From NCBI RefSeq assembly GCF_019145375.1, contig NZ_JAHSTX010000001.1:967001-1031000 (forward strand): a stretch of DNA of 64,000 nucleotides, given 5' to 3'. Both the position numbers and the translations under genes were made by a program. Positions within the stretch are counted from its first letter, which is position 1. The number at the start of each line of letters is the position of its first letter. Origin of the DNA: Pseudomonas triticicola (GTDB lineage Bacteria; Pseudomonadota; Gammaproteobacteria; Pseudomonadales; Pseudomonadaceae). This document shows, in pieces, positions 27,379-36,927 of the stretch. The notes under the pieces are model-generated. The model searched no databases. It was not told the DNA's origin and was given only the letters and a program-made list of their open reading frames with translations.

Positions 27379-28517
27379 CCGAACCGACCACCACAACCAC
27401 CAACGCCATCGCCGCCACACCTGAAGGTGAGGCGCCGCCGTCATCACCGAATACCGCGCCACGTTCGCTGCGGGTGCGGATCATTTCTTCGCTGGGCTTT
27501 GCCGCCATCGCCATCGTCGGCGTGCTGATCGTGCTGTATGCGTGGCAACTGCCGCCGTTCAGCAGTGCGGTCGAAACCACCGAAAACGCCTTGGTGCGCG
27601 GGCAGGTGACGATCATCGGCCCGCAGCTCAGCGGCTATGTGTTCGAGGTGCCGGTGCAGGACTTCCAGTACGTCAAGGCCGGGGATCTGCTGGTGCGTCT
27701 GGACGACCGCATTTATCAGCAACGCCTCGACCAGTCTCTGGCACAACTGGCGGTGCAGAAGGCCGGACTGGCCAACGTCGTGCAGCAGCGCAACAGCGCT
27801 GAAGCGACGATCAAATTGCGCCAGGCAGTGCTCGCCGACAGCCAGGCGCAGTTGCGCAAGAGCGAGGCGGATCTGCGGCGTAATCAGGAACTGGTGCGCG
27901 ACGGCTCGGTGTCCAAGCGCGAATTCGACGTGACTCTCGCTGCCAACGCGCAGAGCACGGCTTCTGTGGCGCAGGCCAAGGCCAATCTGGAAATCGCCCG
28001 GCAGGATCTGCAAACGGTGATCGTCAATCGCGGCTCGCTGGAGGCCGCCGTGGCCAGTGCCGAAGCAGCGGTGCAACTGGCGCGCATCGATCTGTCGAAC
28101 ACGCGGATCGTGGCTCCGCGCGACGGCCAGCTCGGGCAGATTGGCGTGCGCCTCGGCGCCTACGTCAACTCCGGCGCGCAATTGATGGCGCTGGTCCCGG
28201 ACCAGAAATGGGTGATCGCCAACATGAAGGAAACCCAGATGGCCAACGTACGTGTCGGGCAACCGGTGCGCTTCACCGTCGACGCCTTGAACCACCGCAG
28301 ATTCACTGGCCATGTGCAGCATATTTCGCCGGGCACCGGCTCGGAATTTGCCTTGCTTCAGGCTGACAACGCCACCGGCAACTTCGTCAAGATCGCCCAG
28401 CGCGTGCCGGTGCGCATCACCATCGATCCCGATCAGCAGGAAGAAGAACGCTTGCGGCCGGGGATGTCAGTGGTTGTCAGCATCGACACCGCCGCCGGCG
28501 ACACCCAACCCCACTGA
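27375..28517 (+). CDS. HlyD/EmrA-family membrane-fusion (adaptor) protein
   Basis: A 380-residue periplasmic adaptor with one N-terminal membrane helix (residues about 40-60). The order is first lipoyl half (VTIIGPQLSGYVFEVPVQDFQYVKAGDLLVRLD), a coiled-coil hairpin (QRLDQSLAQLAVQKAGLANV to AEAAVQLARIDL), second lipoyl half (NTRIVAPRDGQLGQIGVRLGAYV) and a beta-barrel (VRFTVDALNHRRFTGHV). It would link the MFS pump to an outer-membrane channel encoded elsewhere. Confidence 0.9.
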   Translation: MTEPTTTTTNAIAATPEGEAPPSSPNTAPRSLRVRIISSLGFAAIAIVGVLIVLYAWQLPPFSSAVETTENALVRGQVTIIGPQLSGYVFEVPVQDFQYVKAGDLLVRLDDRIYQQRLDQSLAQLAVQKAGLANVVQQRNSAEATIKLRQAVLADSQAQLRKSEADLRRNQELVRDGSVSKREFDVTLAANAQSTASVAQAKANLEIARQDLQTVIVNRGSLEAAVASAEAAVQLARIDLSNTRIVAPRDGQLGQIGVRLGAYVNSGAQLMALVPDQKWVIANMKETQMANVRVGQPVRFTVDALNHRRFTGHVQHISPGTGSEFALLQADNATGNFVKIAQRVPVRITIDPDQQEEERLRPGMSVVVSIDTAAGDTQPH

Positions 28518-28532
28518 TCAATGCATGACCCA

Positions 28533-28559
28533 AGGAGCGAGCCTGCTCGCTCCCACAGG
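28533..28559. repeat. collapsed class-A REP pair
   Basis: GGAGCGAGCCTGCTCGCTCC followed by CACAGG is two class-A REPs fused at their palindromic centre, leaving a 20-bp perfect hairpin. It lies 15 bp after the efflux operon and may act as its 3' stabiliser. Confidence 0.8.
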
Positions 28560-28580
28560 ATTAGTGCTCACGGGCTCTAT

Positions 28581-28775
28581 TCATTCGGGCGAGGGGGTGA
28601 CCCGGCAACTTTTGCGGTTGCGGATCTGCTCGTCGCTGGGCCTCTCGCGAACGAATTCGAAGCGCGGTTCGCCTTCGCTGTAATGCACCAGCCAACCCCA
28701 TTCCAGTTCGCTTTCGTCCTGGCCGGGATGCGGTGGCCGGGCCCACCAGGGTTCTTTGCTGAGGATCTCGCGCAT
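28581..28775 (-). CDS. small conserved hypothetical protein
   Basis: A 64-residue, charged, tryptophan-rich soluble protein (ILSKEPWWARPPHPGQDESE, then EWGWLVHYSEG). ATG 28775 has a strong GGAGG 7 nt upstream, which supports real translation. No domain is recognised. It lies convergent to the efflux operon and divergent from the RNA ligase-like gene. Confidence 0.6.
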   Translation of the reverse strand: MREILSKEPWWARPPHPGQDESELEWGWLVHYSEGEPRFEFVRERPSDEQIRNRKSCRVTPSPE

Positions 28776-28882
28776 GGCAGCCTCCGGTTGATGGCAATCC
28801 TTGAACTATAGCTATCTGTCGCGAGTCGTCAGAACAGGCTGTGTAGAATCGGCGCGATCATGACGATATGGGGGGCAGGGCG

Positions 28883-29422
28883 ATGATGGATGAAGTGCGC
28901 AGGGATGAACCGTCGAAACGGCTGTTTTTCGCTTTGGACTGCCCGCCGGCGCAGCGCAAGGCGATCGCCCAGTGGCGCGCGGAACTGGGCCTGCGCAGCG
29001 GCAAACCGGTGCCGGCGGATAATTTTCATCTGACTCTGCTGTTTCTTGGAGCGGTGCCGCTGGCGCAGATTCACGGCGTCTGCGAAGCAGCGAGCAGTGT
29101 GCGTATCCCCGGCGAAACGTTGCGCATTGGGCTGGATCGCTTGCAGGTCTGGCATCGCGCCGGTGTGCTATCGCTGGCACCGGAACAGGCGCCGCCCGCG
29201 TTGTTGCGCCTGGTCTACGCGCTGGAGCAGGCGATGCTGCCGTTCGGTTTTGACGAGCCCACCCACGAGTTCCGCCCGCACCTGACGCTGGCCCGCGAAT
29301 ACCGCGCGCCGGAGCCGGAAGCGCGCACGCCGCCGGAGTTCTTTCTGCGTGCCGAACGCTTCGCCTTGTTCGAATCGCACAAGGGTCGGTATCGGGTTTT
29401 GCAAGACTGGCCGCTGATCTGA
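28883..29422 (+). CDS. thpR: RNA 2',3'-cyclic phosphodiesterase (2'-5' RNA ligase family)
   Basis: A 179-residue 2H phosphoesterase. The two HxTx motifs are FHLTLLFLG and FRPHLTLARE, and the N-terminal KRLFFALDCPPAQRKAIAQW is typical. Members open RNA 2',3'-cyclic phosphates and can join tRNA halves in vitro. ATG 28883 follows GGGGGCAGGGCG; an in-frame ATG at 28868 is less likely. It is a single gene. Confidence 0.9.
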   Translation: MMDEVRRDEPSKRLFFALDCPPAQRKAIAQWRAELGLRSGKPVPADNFHLTLLFLGAVPLAQIHGVCEAASSVRIPGETLRIGLDRLQVWHRAGVLSLAPEQAPPALLRLVYALEQAMLPFGFDEPTHEFRPHLTLAREYRAPEPEARTPPEFFLRAERFALFESHKGRYRVLQDWPLI

Positions 29423-29427
29423 ACGAA

Positions 29428-29455
29428 CAAAAAAAGGCGCCCGAAGGCGCCTGCA
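29428..29455 (-). terminator. terminator reading leftward
   Basis: AGGCGCC with GGCGCCT forms a short GC hairpin whose T-tract (seven T) lies on the minus strand. It would therefore end leftward transcripts from the pot operon, after read-through of the REPIN. A second hairpin (CACCCG with CGGGTG, 29461-29484) adjoins it. Confidence 0.65.
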
Positions 29456-29559
29456 AATTCACCCGAGCCGAGGGAGCCGGGTGAGGCCGTTCAGAGCAGG
29501 GAGCAGCGGTGGTAAGGCGCTGCGTGAACGGAAAATTTTCAGCACTGCATTGCTTCATC

Positions 29560-29649
29560 GTGGGAGCGAGCCTGCTCGCGAAAGCGTCGGCACATCCAAT
29601 ATTTTCGTCGCCTGTCCTACCGCCTTCGCGAGCAGGCTCGCTCCCACAT
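29560..29649. repeat. REPIN (class-A REP pair)
   Basis: Head-to-head class-A REPs 19 bp past the stop of the polyamine-binding-protein gene, between convergent genes. Confidence 0.9.
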
Positions 29650-29667
29650 TTTTGATCATCGGTGTTT

Positions 29668-30765
29668 TTATTTACCGAGCTTCACCCGCGTCCAGCCGCG
29701 CGTCATGATCCGCTGCGTGGCAATCGGCTGATCCGGCACTGCATACAACGTCGCCATCACCGCTTGCGACGGATACGAGCCCGGTTCGTTGCGGATCGCT
29801 TCGTCCACCAATGGCGTGGCCGCTGCGTTGGCGTTGCTGTAGCCGATGCTGTTGGTGACTTCGGCGATGATGTCCGGGCGCATCAGGAAGTCCATGAACA
29901 GGTAGGCATTGTCGACGTTCGCCGCATCCCGGGGGATGGCGACCATGTCGTAGAAACTGCCGGCGCCTTCCTTGGGAATGCTGTAGTCGATAACCACGTT
30001 GTTGCCCGACTCCACTGCGCGGGCCTTGGCCTGCAGGACGTCGCCGGAGTAACCGACCGCTACGCAGATGTTGCCGTTGGCCAGATCGGAGATGTATTTC
30101 GAGGAATGGAAGTACGCCACGTACGGGCGGATTTTCATGAACAGCGCTTCGGCTTCGGCGATGTGCGCCTTGTCCTTGTCGTTCACCGGATAGCCCAGAT
30201 AGTGCAGGGCGGCCGGGAGCATTTCGGTCGGCGAATCGAGGAAACTGATGCCGCAAGCTTTGAGCTTTTCCGCGTTCTCCGGTTTGAACAGCAAGTCCCA
30301 GGAGTTGGTCGGGGCGTTGGCGCCGAGTACTTCCTTGACCTTCGCCGGGTTGAAACCGATGCCGATCGAGCCCCACATGTACGGGAACGCATGCGCGTTG
30401 TCCGGATCACTGGCGGCGGCGTTTTTCAGCAGCACCGGGTTGAGATTCTTCCAGTTCGGCAGCTTCGATTTGTCCAGCGGCTGGTAGACACCGGCCTTGA
30501 TCTGCTTGGCCAGGAAACTGTTCGACGGCACCACGATGTCGTAGCCGGATTTGCCCGCGAGCAGGCGCGCTTCCAGGGTTTCGTTGCTGTCGAAGACGTC
30601 GTAGGTCACGCGAATGCCAGTCTCGTCTTCGAACTTTTTCACGGTGTCCGGCGCGATGTAATCGGACCAGTTGTAAACACGCAGCACCTTGTCGTTGGCC
30701 TGGGCGCCCATGACCATCGCGCCCATTAAGGACAGTGTCAGCAGAGTCCTGCCAAACATTTTCAT
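29668..30765 (-). CDS. periplasmic polyamine-binding protein (PotF/SpuD-SpuE type)
   Basis: A 365-residue periplasmic binding protein with a signal peptide ending [10 protein letters not shown]. The mature start [24 protein letters not shown] is diagnostic of PotD/PotF proteins, as are [27 protein letters not shown] and [16 protein letters not shown]. It captures putrescine or spermidine for the permease encoded upstream. ATG 30765 has GGGAGTTG upstream. The gap to PotI contains the class-D repeat, which may set relative expression within the operon. Confidence 0.9.
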   Translation of the reverse strand: MKMFGRTLLTLSLMGAMVMGAQANDKVLRVYNWSDYIAPDTVKKFEDETGIRVTYDVFDSNETLEARLLAGKSGYDIVVPSNSFLAKQIKAGVYQPLDKSKLPNWKNLNPVLLKNAAASDPDNAHAFPYMWGSIGIGFNPAKVKEVLGANAPTNSWDLLFKPENAEKLKACGISFLDSPTEMLPAALHYLGYPVNDKDKAHIAEAEALFMKIRPYVAYFHSSKYISDLANGNICVAVGYSGDVLQAKARAVESGNNVVIDYSIPKEGAGSFYDMVAIPRDAANVDNAYLFMDFLMRPDIIAEVTNSIGYSNANAAATPLVDEAIRNEPGSYPSQAVMATLYAVPDQPIATQRIMTRGWTRVKLGK

Positions 30766-30820
30766 CGGTACAACTCCCTTCTTCTTATTCAACAAAACAA
30801 AAACTCGGTGCACATAAAGC

Positions 30821-30944
30821 CTTGTGGCGAGGGGATTCATCCCCGCTCGGCTGCGAAGCAGTCGCAATACCTGAATACGGAGTCTTCAGGTAGAACTGCA
30901 GGGGCCGCTTCGCAGCCCAACGGGGATAAATCCCCTCGCCACAG
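30821..30944. repeat. class-D inverted repeat pair
   Basis: CTTGTGGCGAGGGGATTCAT and its inverted partner ATAAATCCCCTCGCCACAG bracket CTGCGAAGCAG and CCGCTTCGCAGC. It is unlike class A and is the only copy in the window. It lies inside the pot operon between permease and binding-protein genes. Confidence 0.85.
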
Positions 30945-30961
30945 TTGTTCATCGGTGTTGC

Positions 30962-31834
30962 TCAGGCAGTCGCCGCTGCCGGCTGTTGCCACGACTCGTT
31001 TGCGGTCTGATCCATCGCTTCCTGAATCGCCCGTTTGCGGTTGGCTTCTGCCTTGCGGCCGAAATACCAGACCAGGAAAGTCACCAGCGACACTGCCAGC
31101 AGAATCAGGCTGGCCACGGCATTGATCTCAGGCTTCACACCCAGACGCACCGCCGAGAACACCTCCATCGGCAGCGTCGTCGAGCCCGGCCCGGAGACAA
31201 AACTCGCCAGCACCAGATCGTCCAGCGACAAGGCAAACGACATCATTCCGCCGGCGGCCAGCGACGGCGCGATCATGGGAATGGTGATCAGGAAAAACAC
31301 TTTGAATGGTTTGGCGCCGAGATCCATCGCCGCTTCTTCTATCGACAGATCCAGCTCCCGCAGGCGCGCGGAGACTACCACCGCCACATAAGCGGCACAA
31401 AAGGTGGTGTGGGCGATCCAGATGGTGACGATGCCGCGCTCCTGCGGCCAGCCGATCATCTGCGCCATGGCCACGAACAGCAGCAACAGCGACAGACCGG
31501 TGATCACTTCCGGCATCACCAGTGGCGCAGTCACCAGGCCACCGAACAGCGTGCGGCCCTTGAAGCGGGTGATACGGGTCAGCACGAACGCTGCCAGGGT
31601 ACCCAGTGCCACCGCAGCAACCGCGGTGTAGCAGGCGATTTCCAGCGAGCGCAGCACCGAGCCCATCAGTTGCGTGTTGTCGAGCAGGCCGACATACCAT
31701 TTGATCGACCAGCCACCCCACACCGTCACCAGTTTCGAGGCGTTGAACGAGTAGATCACCAGAATCAGCATCGGCAGATAAATGAACATCAAGCCGAAGA
31801 TCAGCATGAACTTGGAAAAGTTGAAGCGTTTCAT
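30962..31834 (-). CDS. potI: polyamine ABC transporter permease PotI
   Basis: A 290-residue inner-membrane permease with six helices and the ABC-2 coupling loop EEAAMDLGAKPFKVFFLITIPMIAPSLAAG. The start FSKFMLIFGLMFIYLPMLILVIYSFN is typical of PotI/PotC. It pairs with PotH. It overlaps potH by 4 bp (ATGA). Confidence 0.92.
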   Translation of the reverse strand: MKRFNFSKFMLIFGLMFIYLPMLILVIYSFNASKLVTVWGGWSIKWYVGLLDNTQLMGSVLRSLEIACYTAVAAVALGTLAAFVLTRITRFKGRTLFGGLVTAPLVMPEVITGLSLLLLFVAMAQMIGWPQERGIVTIWIAHTTFCAAYVAVVVSARLRELDLSIEEAAMDLGAKPFKVFFLITIPMIAPSLAAGGMMSFALSLDDLVLASFVSGPGSTTLPMEVFSAVRLGVKPEINAVASLILLAVSLVTFLVWYFGRKAEANRKRAIQEAMDQTANESWQQPAAATA

Positions 31835-32745
31835 CCCCGTGCCTCCATCTCTTTGGCCTGGCTGCGGTTGAACAGCAGAATCGGCACAATCAGGATCAAC
31901 AGCATCACCACCGCCAGCGCGGAAGCCACCGGCCAGTCGCGGTTATTGAAGAACTCCTGCCACAGCACGCGACCGATCATCAGCGTCTCCGGGCCACCCA
32001 GCAGTTCTGGAATCACGAACTCGCCGACCACCGGAATGAACACCAGCATGCAACCGGCAATGATGCCGTTCTTGGCCAGCGGCACGGTGATCTTCCAGAA
32101 GTTGTTGAAGTTGCTCGAACCCAGATCCTGCGCGGCTTCCAGCAGGCTGTTGTCGTGCTTGACCAGGTTGGCGTAGAGCGGCAGCACCATGAACGGCAGA
32201 TAGGCATAGACCACGCCGATGTACACCGCAGTGTTGGTGTTGAGGATCTCGATCGGGTGATCGGTGAGCCCGGTCCACATCAGGAACCCGTTGAGCAGAC
32301 CGTTGTTGCTGAGGATGCCCATCCACGCATACACGCGGATCAGGATCGCCGTCCAGGTCGGCATCATGATCAACAGCAGCAGGACGTTTTGCGTTTCCTT
32401 GCCGGTCTTGGTGATCGCGTAGGCCATCGGGAAACCGATCACCAGGCACATCAGCGTGCTCAGTGCCGCGACCTTCAGCGAGCCGAGATACGCCGACAGG
32501 TACAGCTCGTCTTCGCCGAGCAGGGTGTAGTTGCCGATGTTCAGCAGCAGCTGGAATTTCTGTTCGGCGAAGGTGTAGATCTCCGAGTACGGCGGAATCG
32601 ACAGCGCGGCTTCCGAGAAGCTGATCTTCATCACCAGAAAGAACGGCAGCATGAAGAACAGGAACAGCCAGATGAACGGAATGCCGATCACCAGTTTTCG
32701 TCCGCTGGGCACCAGGCGCAAGAATTGCTGATTGAAAGTTCTCAT
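31831..32745 (-). CDS. potH: polyamine ABC transporter permease PotH
   Basis: A 304-residue permease whose coupling loop is EAAQDLGSSNFNNFWKITVPLAKNGIIAG. It also has PFFLVMKISFSEAALSIPPYSEIY, seen in PotH proteins. ATG 32745 overlaps the potG stop by 4 bp; a longer frame to 32802 would lie inside potG. Confidence 0.92.
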   Translation of the reverse strand: MRTFNQQFLRLVPSGRKLVIGIPFIWLFLFFMLPFFLVMKISFSEAALSIPPYSEIYTFAEQKFQLLLNIGNYTLLGEDELYLSAYLGSLKVAALSTLMCLVIGFPMAYAITKTGKETQNVLLLLIMMPTWTAILIRVYAWMGILSNNGLLNGFLMWTGLTDHPIEILNTNTAVYIGVVYAYLPFMVLPLYANLVKHDNSLLEAAQDLGSSNFNNFWKITVPLAKNGIIAGCMLVFIPVVGEFVIPELLGGPETLMIGRVLWQEFFNNRDWPVASALAVVMLLILIVPILLFNRSQAKEMEARG

Positions 32746-33884
32746 GAGCGCAGCACCACGCCGCTGTCGTCTTCCCACCAGACGTAGACCTTGTCGTCCC
32801 ATGTCGGTCGCGCGCCACGGCGTTCGGCATTGGCCATGAACGACTGGACGATCTTGCCGCCGGGCAGCTCGACGTAGAACACCGAGTGGCCGCCGAGGTA
32901 GGCGATGTCGTGGACCTTGCCTTCGGACCAGTTGTAGCGGAACTCCGGTTGGGTGGTGCTGACGAGCATTTTTTCCGGGCGAATGGCGTAGGTGATCGAC
33001 TTGTCCTGCACCGACGTGCTGACGCCGTGACCGACATAGATCTTCTGCTGCAAGTCCGGGCTGTGAATGATTGCGTGGCCTTCCAGATCTTCCACCACGG
33101 TGCCGTCAAAGGCGTTCACGTTACCGATGAATTCGCAGACCATGCGGCTTACCGGCGCTTCATAAATGTCCACCGGACTGCCGATCTGCGCGATCCAGCC
33201 CAGGTGCATGATCGCGATGCGCTGGGCCATGGTCATGGCTTCTTCCTGGTCGTGGGTGACCATGACGCAGGTCACGCCGACGCGCTCGATGATTTCCACC
33301 AGCTCAAGCTGCATCTGCGAACGCAGCTTTTTATCCAGCGCACCCATCGGCTCGTCGAGCAGTAACAGCTTCGGCCGTTTGGCCAACGAGCGGGCGAGCG
33401 CCACGCGCTGCCGCTGGCCGCCGGACAACTGGTGCGGGCGGCGCTTGGCGTATTGGGTCATGTGCACCAGACGCAGCATTTCTTCGACGCGGGCATCGAT
33501 TTCGCTGGCCGGCAAACGGTCCTGTTTGAGGCCGAAGGCGATGTTCTGTGCCACGGTCATGTGCGGGAACAGCGCGTAGGACTGGAACATCATGTTGATC
33601 GGCCGCTCGTACGGCGGCATGTCAGTGATGTCTACGCCATCGAGCAGAATCCGCCCCTCGGTCGGCCGCTCGAAACCGGCGAGCATGCGCAGCAGAGTCG
33701 ATTTGCCCGACCCGGAACCGCCCAGCAGCGCGAAGATTTCGCCCTGATGGATCTCCAGGGACACATCGTCCACGGCCACGGTTTCGTCGAACTTCTTGGT
33801 GACACGATCGACTTTCACCAGCACCTTTTTCGGTTGCTGCTGACCTTCGAGTGCCTTGCGGTAAGTGCTGGAGGCGTTTGCCAT
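32742..33884 (-). CDS. potG: polyamine ABC transporter ATP-binding protein PotG
   Basis: A 380-residue ATPase with Walker A LLGGSGSGKSTLLRMLAGFE, signature LSGGQRQRVALARSLAKRP, Walker B LLLLDEPMGALDKKL and H-loop VMVTHDQEEAMTMA. A C-terminal TOBE regulatory domain (about residues 285-375) includes YAIRPEKMLVS. It powers PotH/PotI. It is the first gene of the potG-potH-potI-binding-protein operon. Confidence 0.93.
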   Translation of the reverse strand: MANASSTYRKALEGQQQPKKVLVKVDRVTKKFDETVAVDDVSLEIHQGEIFALLGGSGSGKSTLLRMLAGFERPTEGRILLDGVDITDMPPYERPINMMFQSYALFPHMTVAQNIAFGLKQDRLPASEIDARVEEMLRLVHMTQYAKRRPHQLSGGQRQRVALARSLAKRPKLLLLDEPMGALDKKLRSQMQLELVEIIERVGVTCVMVTHDQEEAMTMAQRIAIMHLGWIAQIGSPVDIYEAPVSRMVCEFIGNVNAFDGTVVEDLEGHAIIHSPDLQQKIYVGHGVSTSVQDKSITYAIRPEKMLVSTTQPEFRYNWSEGKVHDIAYLGGHSVFYVELPGGKIVQSFMANAERRGARPTWDDKVYVWWEDDSGVVLRS

Positions 33885-34252
33885 GTGAAACTCCCAACAG
33901 GTGTCGTGTGCCTGGCCAATGTGGCCGGGCTTAAGTGGATTGCGGAGCGGTCCGGAATGCCTGTCAGCTGGCGCAGAACCTGTGGGAACGAGCCTGCTCG
34001 CGAATACGGAGTGTCAGTCGACATCATCGTTTGCTGATACACCGCTTTCGCGAGCAGGCTCGCTCCCACAGGGGATATGCGTTGACCTGAGTGGCCTTTG
34101 TCCGTACCGATCCGGCTTGTTCGGCGCCGCCGTCCTGGCTGCCTGGTCGTACTTGTTGTTATCACGGGTGTTGCAGTTCACGACTGGCGGATGTGCAAAC
34201 GCACACCCGCCAGGCGTGGGGGCAGTAAATCGTTATCTGGTTTGGGATTGCG
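33885..34252. other. 368-bp gap upstream of potG
   Basis: It carries the leftward pot promoter, a REPIN at 33980-34074, and about 175 bp beyond that in which I see no gene or clear signal. Confidence 0.6.
33980..34074. repeat. REPIN (class-A REP pair)
   Basis: Head-to-head class-A REPs; the left copy has one change (GGGAACGAG). It lies between the amidotransferase gene and potG, both leftward. Confidence 0.9.
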
Positions 34253-35014
34253 TCAGCGCTGACTGCGCCGCGCCGCCCGTTGCCGGCACGCTGCGCCGAA
34301 CGCCTGGAAAATCCTCAGGTAGTTCGGGTTGTCCAGCACCTGCCATTCCGGGTGCCATTGCACGCCGAGGGCGAAGGTCGGGCTGTGCTCGACCGAGATC
34401 GCTTCGATCAGGCCGTCCGGCGCCACGGCTTCAGCACGCAGGCTGGGGGCGAGGCGGTCGATGCCCTGACTGTGAATCGAATTGACCTGAAATTCGTCGG
34501 GCAGCTCCAGCGCTTCGAACACACCGCCAGCGATCACACTGACCGCATGGGCCGGGGCGTATTGCACCGCCACGTCCGGGCTGTCGGCTTCACGGTGATC
34601 GAGCATGCCGGGCAGCTCGTGCACCTTCTGATGCAGGCTGCCGCCGAAGGCCACGTTCATTTCCTGGAAGCCACGGCAGATGCCAAGCACCGGAACGCCC
34701 GCTGCGATAGCTGCACGCAATAAAGGAAGGGTGGTGGCGTCGCGGGCCGGATCATGATCCGTGCCGGGGGCGCTGGCCGGGCCTTGATAGTGGAAGGGTT
34801 CCACGTTCGAGGGAGAGCCGGTGAGCAACAGACCGTCGAGCTGACCGAGCAGGTCATCGATTTCAGTCAGGTTGCCGAGGGAAGGAATGACCAGTGGCAA
34901 CCCTTCAGCGCCAACGCTGACAGCACGTAGGTACTTGTCGCCGCTGATGTGATAGGGGTGCAGGCCAATCTGTTTGACGCACGCAGTAACGCCGATCAAT
35001 GGCTTGAATGCCAT
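34253..35014 (-). CDS. spuA: gamma-glutamyl-polyamine/GABA hydrolase (class I glutamine amidotransferase-like)
   Basis: A 253-residue PuuD/SpuA-type enzyme that removes the gamma-glutamyl group after oxidation of glutamylated polyamines. The nucleophile is the Cys in VLGICRGFQEMNVAFGGSLHQ, and the His-Glu pair is in LGVQWHPEWQ. KPLIGVTACVKQIGLHPYH and DGLLLTGSPSNVEP match the family. It diverges from the gamma-glutamylpolyamine synthetase gene across a 282-bp control region. Confidence 0.9.
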   Translation of the reverse strand: MAFKPLIGVTACVKQIGLHPYHISGDKYLRAVSVGAEGLPLVIPSLGNLTEIDDLLGQLDGLLLTGSPSNVEPFHYQGPASAPGTDHDPARDATTLPLLRAAIAAGVPVLGICRGFQEMNVAFGGSLHQKVHELPGMLDHREADSPDVAVQYAPAHAVSVIAGGVFEALELPDEFQVNSIHSQGIDRLAPSLRAEAVAPDGLIEAISVEHSPTFALGVQWHPEWQVLDNPNYLRIFQAFGAACRQRAARRSQR

Positions 35015-35296
35015 TTTTATTCACCTCGAAGTCTGTCACTTGAACGAGCTTTTCCGGAGCTTAGCCTCGTTGATTTTAATTAACAACTGCCATGTAAAAA
35101 ATTCTAAACGCCGTTTATCAAATCGCTCAGGTTTACCGGGGTTTGCCGGCGGATATGGCACGAGAGTGTTAAGAAAAGCCCGAAAAATAAAGGCTGCAGG
35201 GCAGGGTGTTCGCTATTGACTTCACTTTGCCTTTCGGATTGACTGGCTGCGCAACACAGTGGTGAACATAATAATTAACAGCTAAATAGGTGCATC
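35015..35296. promoter_or_regulatory. divergent spuA / synthetase control region
   Basis: An AT-rich 282-bp gap that must contain both promoters and the site of the PauR/PuuR-type repressor. Notable AT-rich blocks are GATTTTAATTAACAACTGCC (35072-35091) and ATAATTAACAGCTAAATAGG (35271-35290), which share TTAACA. I could not define an operator. Confidence 0.5.
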
Positions 35297-36673
35297 ATGT
35301 CGGTCCCTCTGCGTACCGTTCAACTCAACGAAGCCAACGCATTCCTTAAGAAATATCCTGAGGTTTTGTACGTCGACCTTCTGATTGCGGATATGAACGG
35401 TGTGGTGCGCGGCAAGCGCATCGAACGCACCAGTCTTCATAAGGTGTACGAAAAAGGTATCAACCTGCCGGCGTCGCTGTTCGCGCTGGACATAAACGGC
35501 TCAACGGTGGAAAGCACCGGTCTGGGCCTGGATATTGGCGATGCCGATCGCATCTGCTACCCGATCCCTGGCACCCTGAGCATCGAGCCGTGGCAAAAAC
35601 GCCCGACCGCTCAATTGCTGATGACCATGCACGAGATCGAAGGCCAGCCGTTCTTCGCCGACCCGCGTGAAGTGCTGGCCAACGTTGTGCGCAAATTCGA
35701 CGACCTCGGCCTGACCATCTGCGCGGCGTTCGAACTCGAGTTCTACCTGATCGACCAGGACAACGTGAATGGCCGTCCGCAGTCGCCGCGTTCACCGGTA
35801 TCCGGCAAGCGTCCGGTGTCGACCCAGGTTTACCTGATCGACGACCTCGACGAATACGTCGACTGCCTGCAAGACATCCTCGAAGGCGCGAAAGAGCAGG
35901 GCATCCCGGCTGACGCCATCGTCAAGGAAAGCGCCCCGGCGCAGTTCGAAGTCAACCTGCATCACGTCTCCGACCCGATCAAGGCCTGCGATTACGCGGT
36001 CCTGCTCAAGCGTCTGGTGAAGAACATCGCCTACGACCACGAGATGGACACGACTTTCATGGCCAAGCCGTATCCGGGCCAGGCCGGCAACGGTCTGCAC
36101 GTGCACATTTCGATTCTGGACAAAGAAGGCAACAACATCTTCGCCAGCGAGGATCCCGAGCAGAACGCCGCACTGCGTCACGCGATCGGCGGTGTGCTCG
36201 AGACCCTGCCGGCGCAAATGGCCTTCCTCTGCCCGAACGTCAACTCGTACCGCCGCTTTGGCGCGCAATTCTATGTGCCGAACTCGCCAAGCTGGGGCAT
36301 CGACAACCGCACCGTGGCCGTGCGCGTGCCGACCGGTTCGGCGGATGCCGTGCGCATCGAGCACCGCGTCGCCGGTGCCGATGCCAACCCGTACCTGCTG
36401 ATGGCTTCGGTGCTGGCCGGCATTCACCACGGCCTGACCAACCAGATCGAGCCCGGCGCACCGGTCGAAGGCAACAGCTACGAGCAGAACGAGCAGAGCC
36501 TGCCGAACAACCTGCGCGACGCCCTGCGCGAGCTCGACGACAGCGAAGTCATGGCGCGCTACATCGACCCGATGTACATCGACGTGTTCGTCGCGTGCAA
36601 GGAAAGCGAGCTGGCCGAGTTCGAGAACTCGATTTCTGACCTTGAGTACAACTGGTATCTGCATACGGTCTGA
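35297..36673 (+). CDS. gamma-glutamylpolyamine synthetase (glutamine synthetase family)
   Basis: A 458-residue glutamine-synthetase-fold ligase. Conserved elements are VLYVDLLIADMNGVVRGKRI, the metal site CAAFELEFYLID, NGLHVHISILDKEGNN, and the ATP/glutamate motifs WGIDNRTVAVRVP and RIEHRVAGADANPYLLMA. The N-terminal domain is of the PuuA/PauA/SpuB type rather than GlnA, and there is no adenylylation loop. It ligates glutamate to putrescine or related amines as the first step of catabolism. It heads a rightward gene set with the dehydrogenase and oxidase. Confidence 0.9.
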   Translation: MSVPLRTVQLNEANAFLKKYPEVLYVDLLIADMNGVVRGKRIERTSLHKVYEKGINLPASLFALDINGSTVESTGLGLDIGDADRICYPIPGTLSIEPWQKRPTAQLLMTMHEIEGQPFFADPREVLANVVRKFDDLGLTICAAFELEFYLIDQDNVNGRPQSPRSPVSGKRPVSTQVYLIDDLDEYVDCLQDILEGAKEQGIPADAIVKESAPAQFEVNLHHVSDPIKACDYAVLLKRLVKNIAYDHEMDTTFMAKPYPGQAGNGLHVHISILDKEGNNIFASEDPEQNAALRHAIGGVLETLPAQMAFLCPNVNSYRRFGAQFYVPNSPSWGIDNRTVAVRVPTGSADAVRIEHRVAGADANPYLLMASVLAGIHHGLTNQIEPGAPVEGNSYEQNEQSLPNNLRDALRELDDSEVMARYIDPMYIDVFVACKESELAEFENSISDLEYNWYLHTV

Positions 36674-36683
36674 AGATCAAAAG

Positions 36684-36860
36684 CCCCTCACCCTAACCCT
36701 CTCCCGGAGGGAGAGGGGACTGACCGCGTCGTCTGGAGATATCCGGCGACCTGAACGATCCAGTCGATGATGGATTCGGCAAAGATTTTTCAGGTCGGCG
36801 CAGTTACCAGACGTCCCCCGATCGGTCCCCTCTCCCTCTGGGAGAGGGCTAGGGTGAGGG
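36684..36860. repeat. class-C inverted repeat pair
   Basis: CCCCTCACCCTAACCCTCTC with GGGAGAGGGG at the left, and its inverse at 36826-36860. It lies between the synthetase and aldehyde dehydrogenase genes, which are otherwise tandem. Confidence 0.85.
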
Positions 36861-36927
36861 CAGCGATTCCCGGCCAGACAAAGCAACCAGACCAACCCCC
36901 AAATTCCCCCTTGTCGAGCTCAAAACA

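Noticed and set aside
35153..35172. Sigma-54-like promoter (TGGCACG) upstream of the synthetase gene
   Set aside because: The -24 half is present, but at the -12 position there is TGTTA rather than TTGC, so the match is incomplete.
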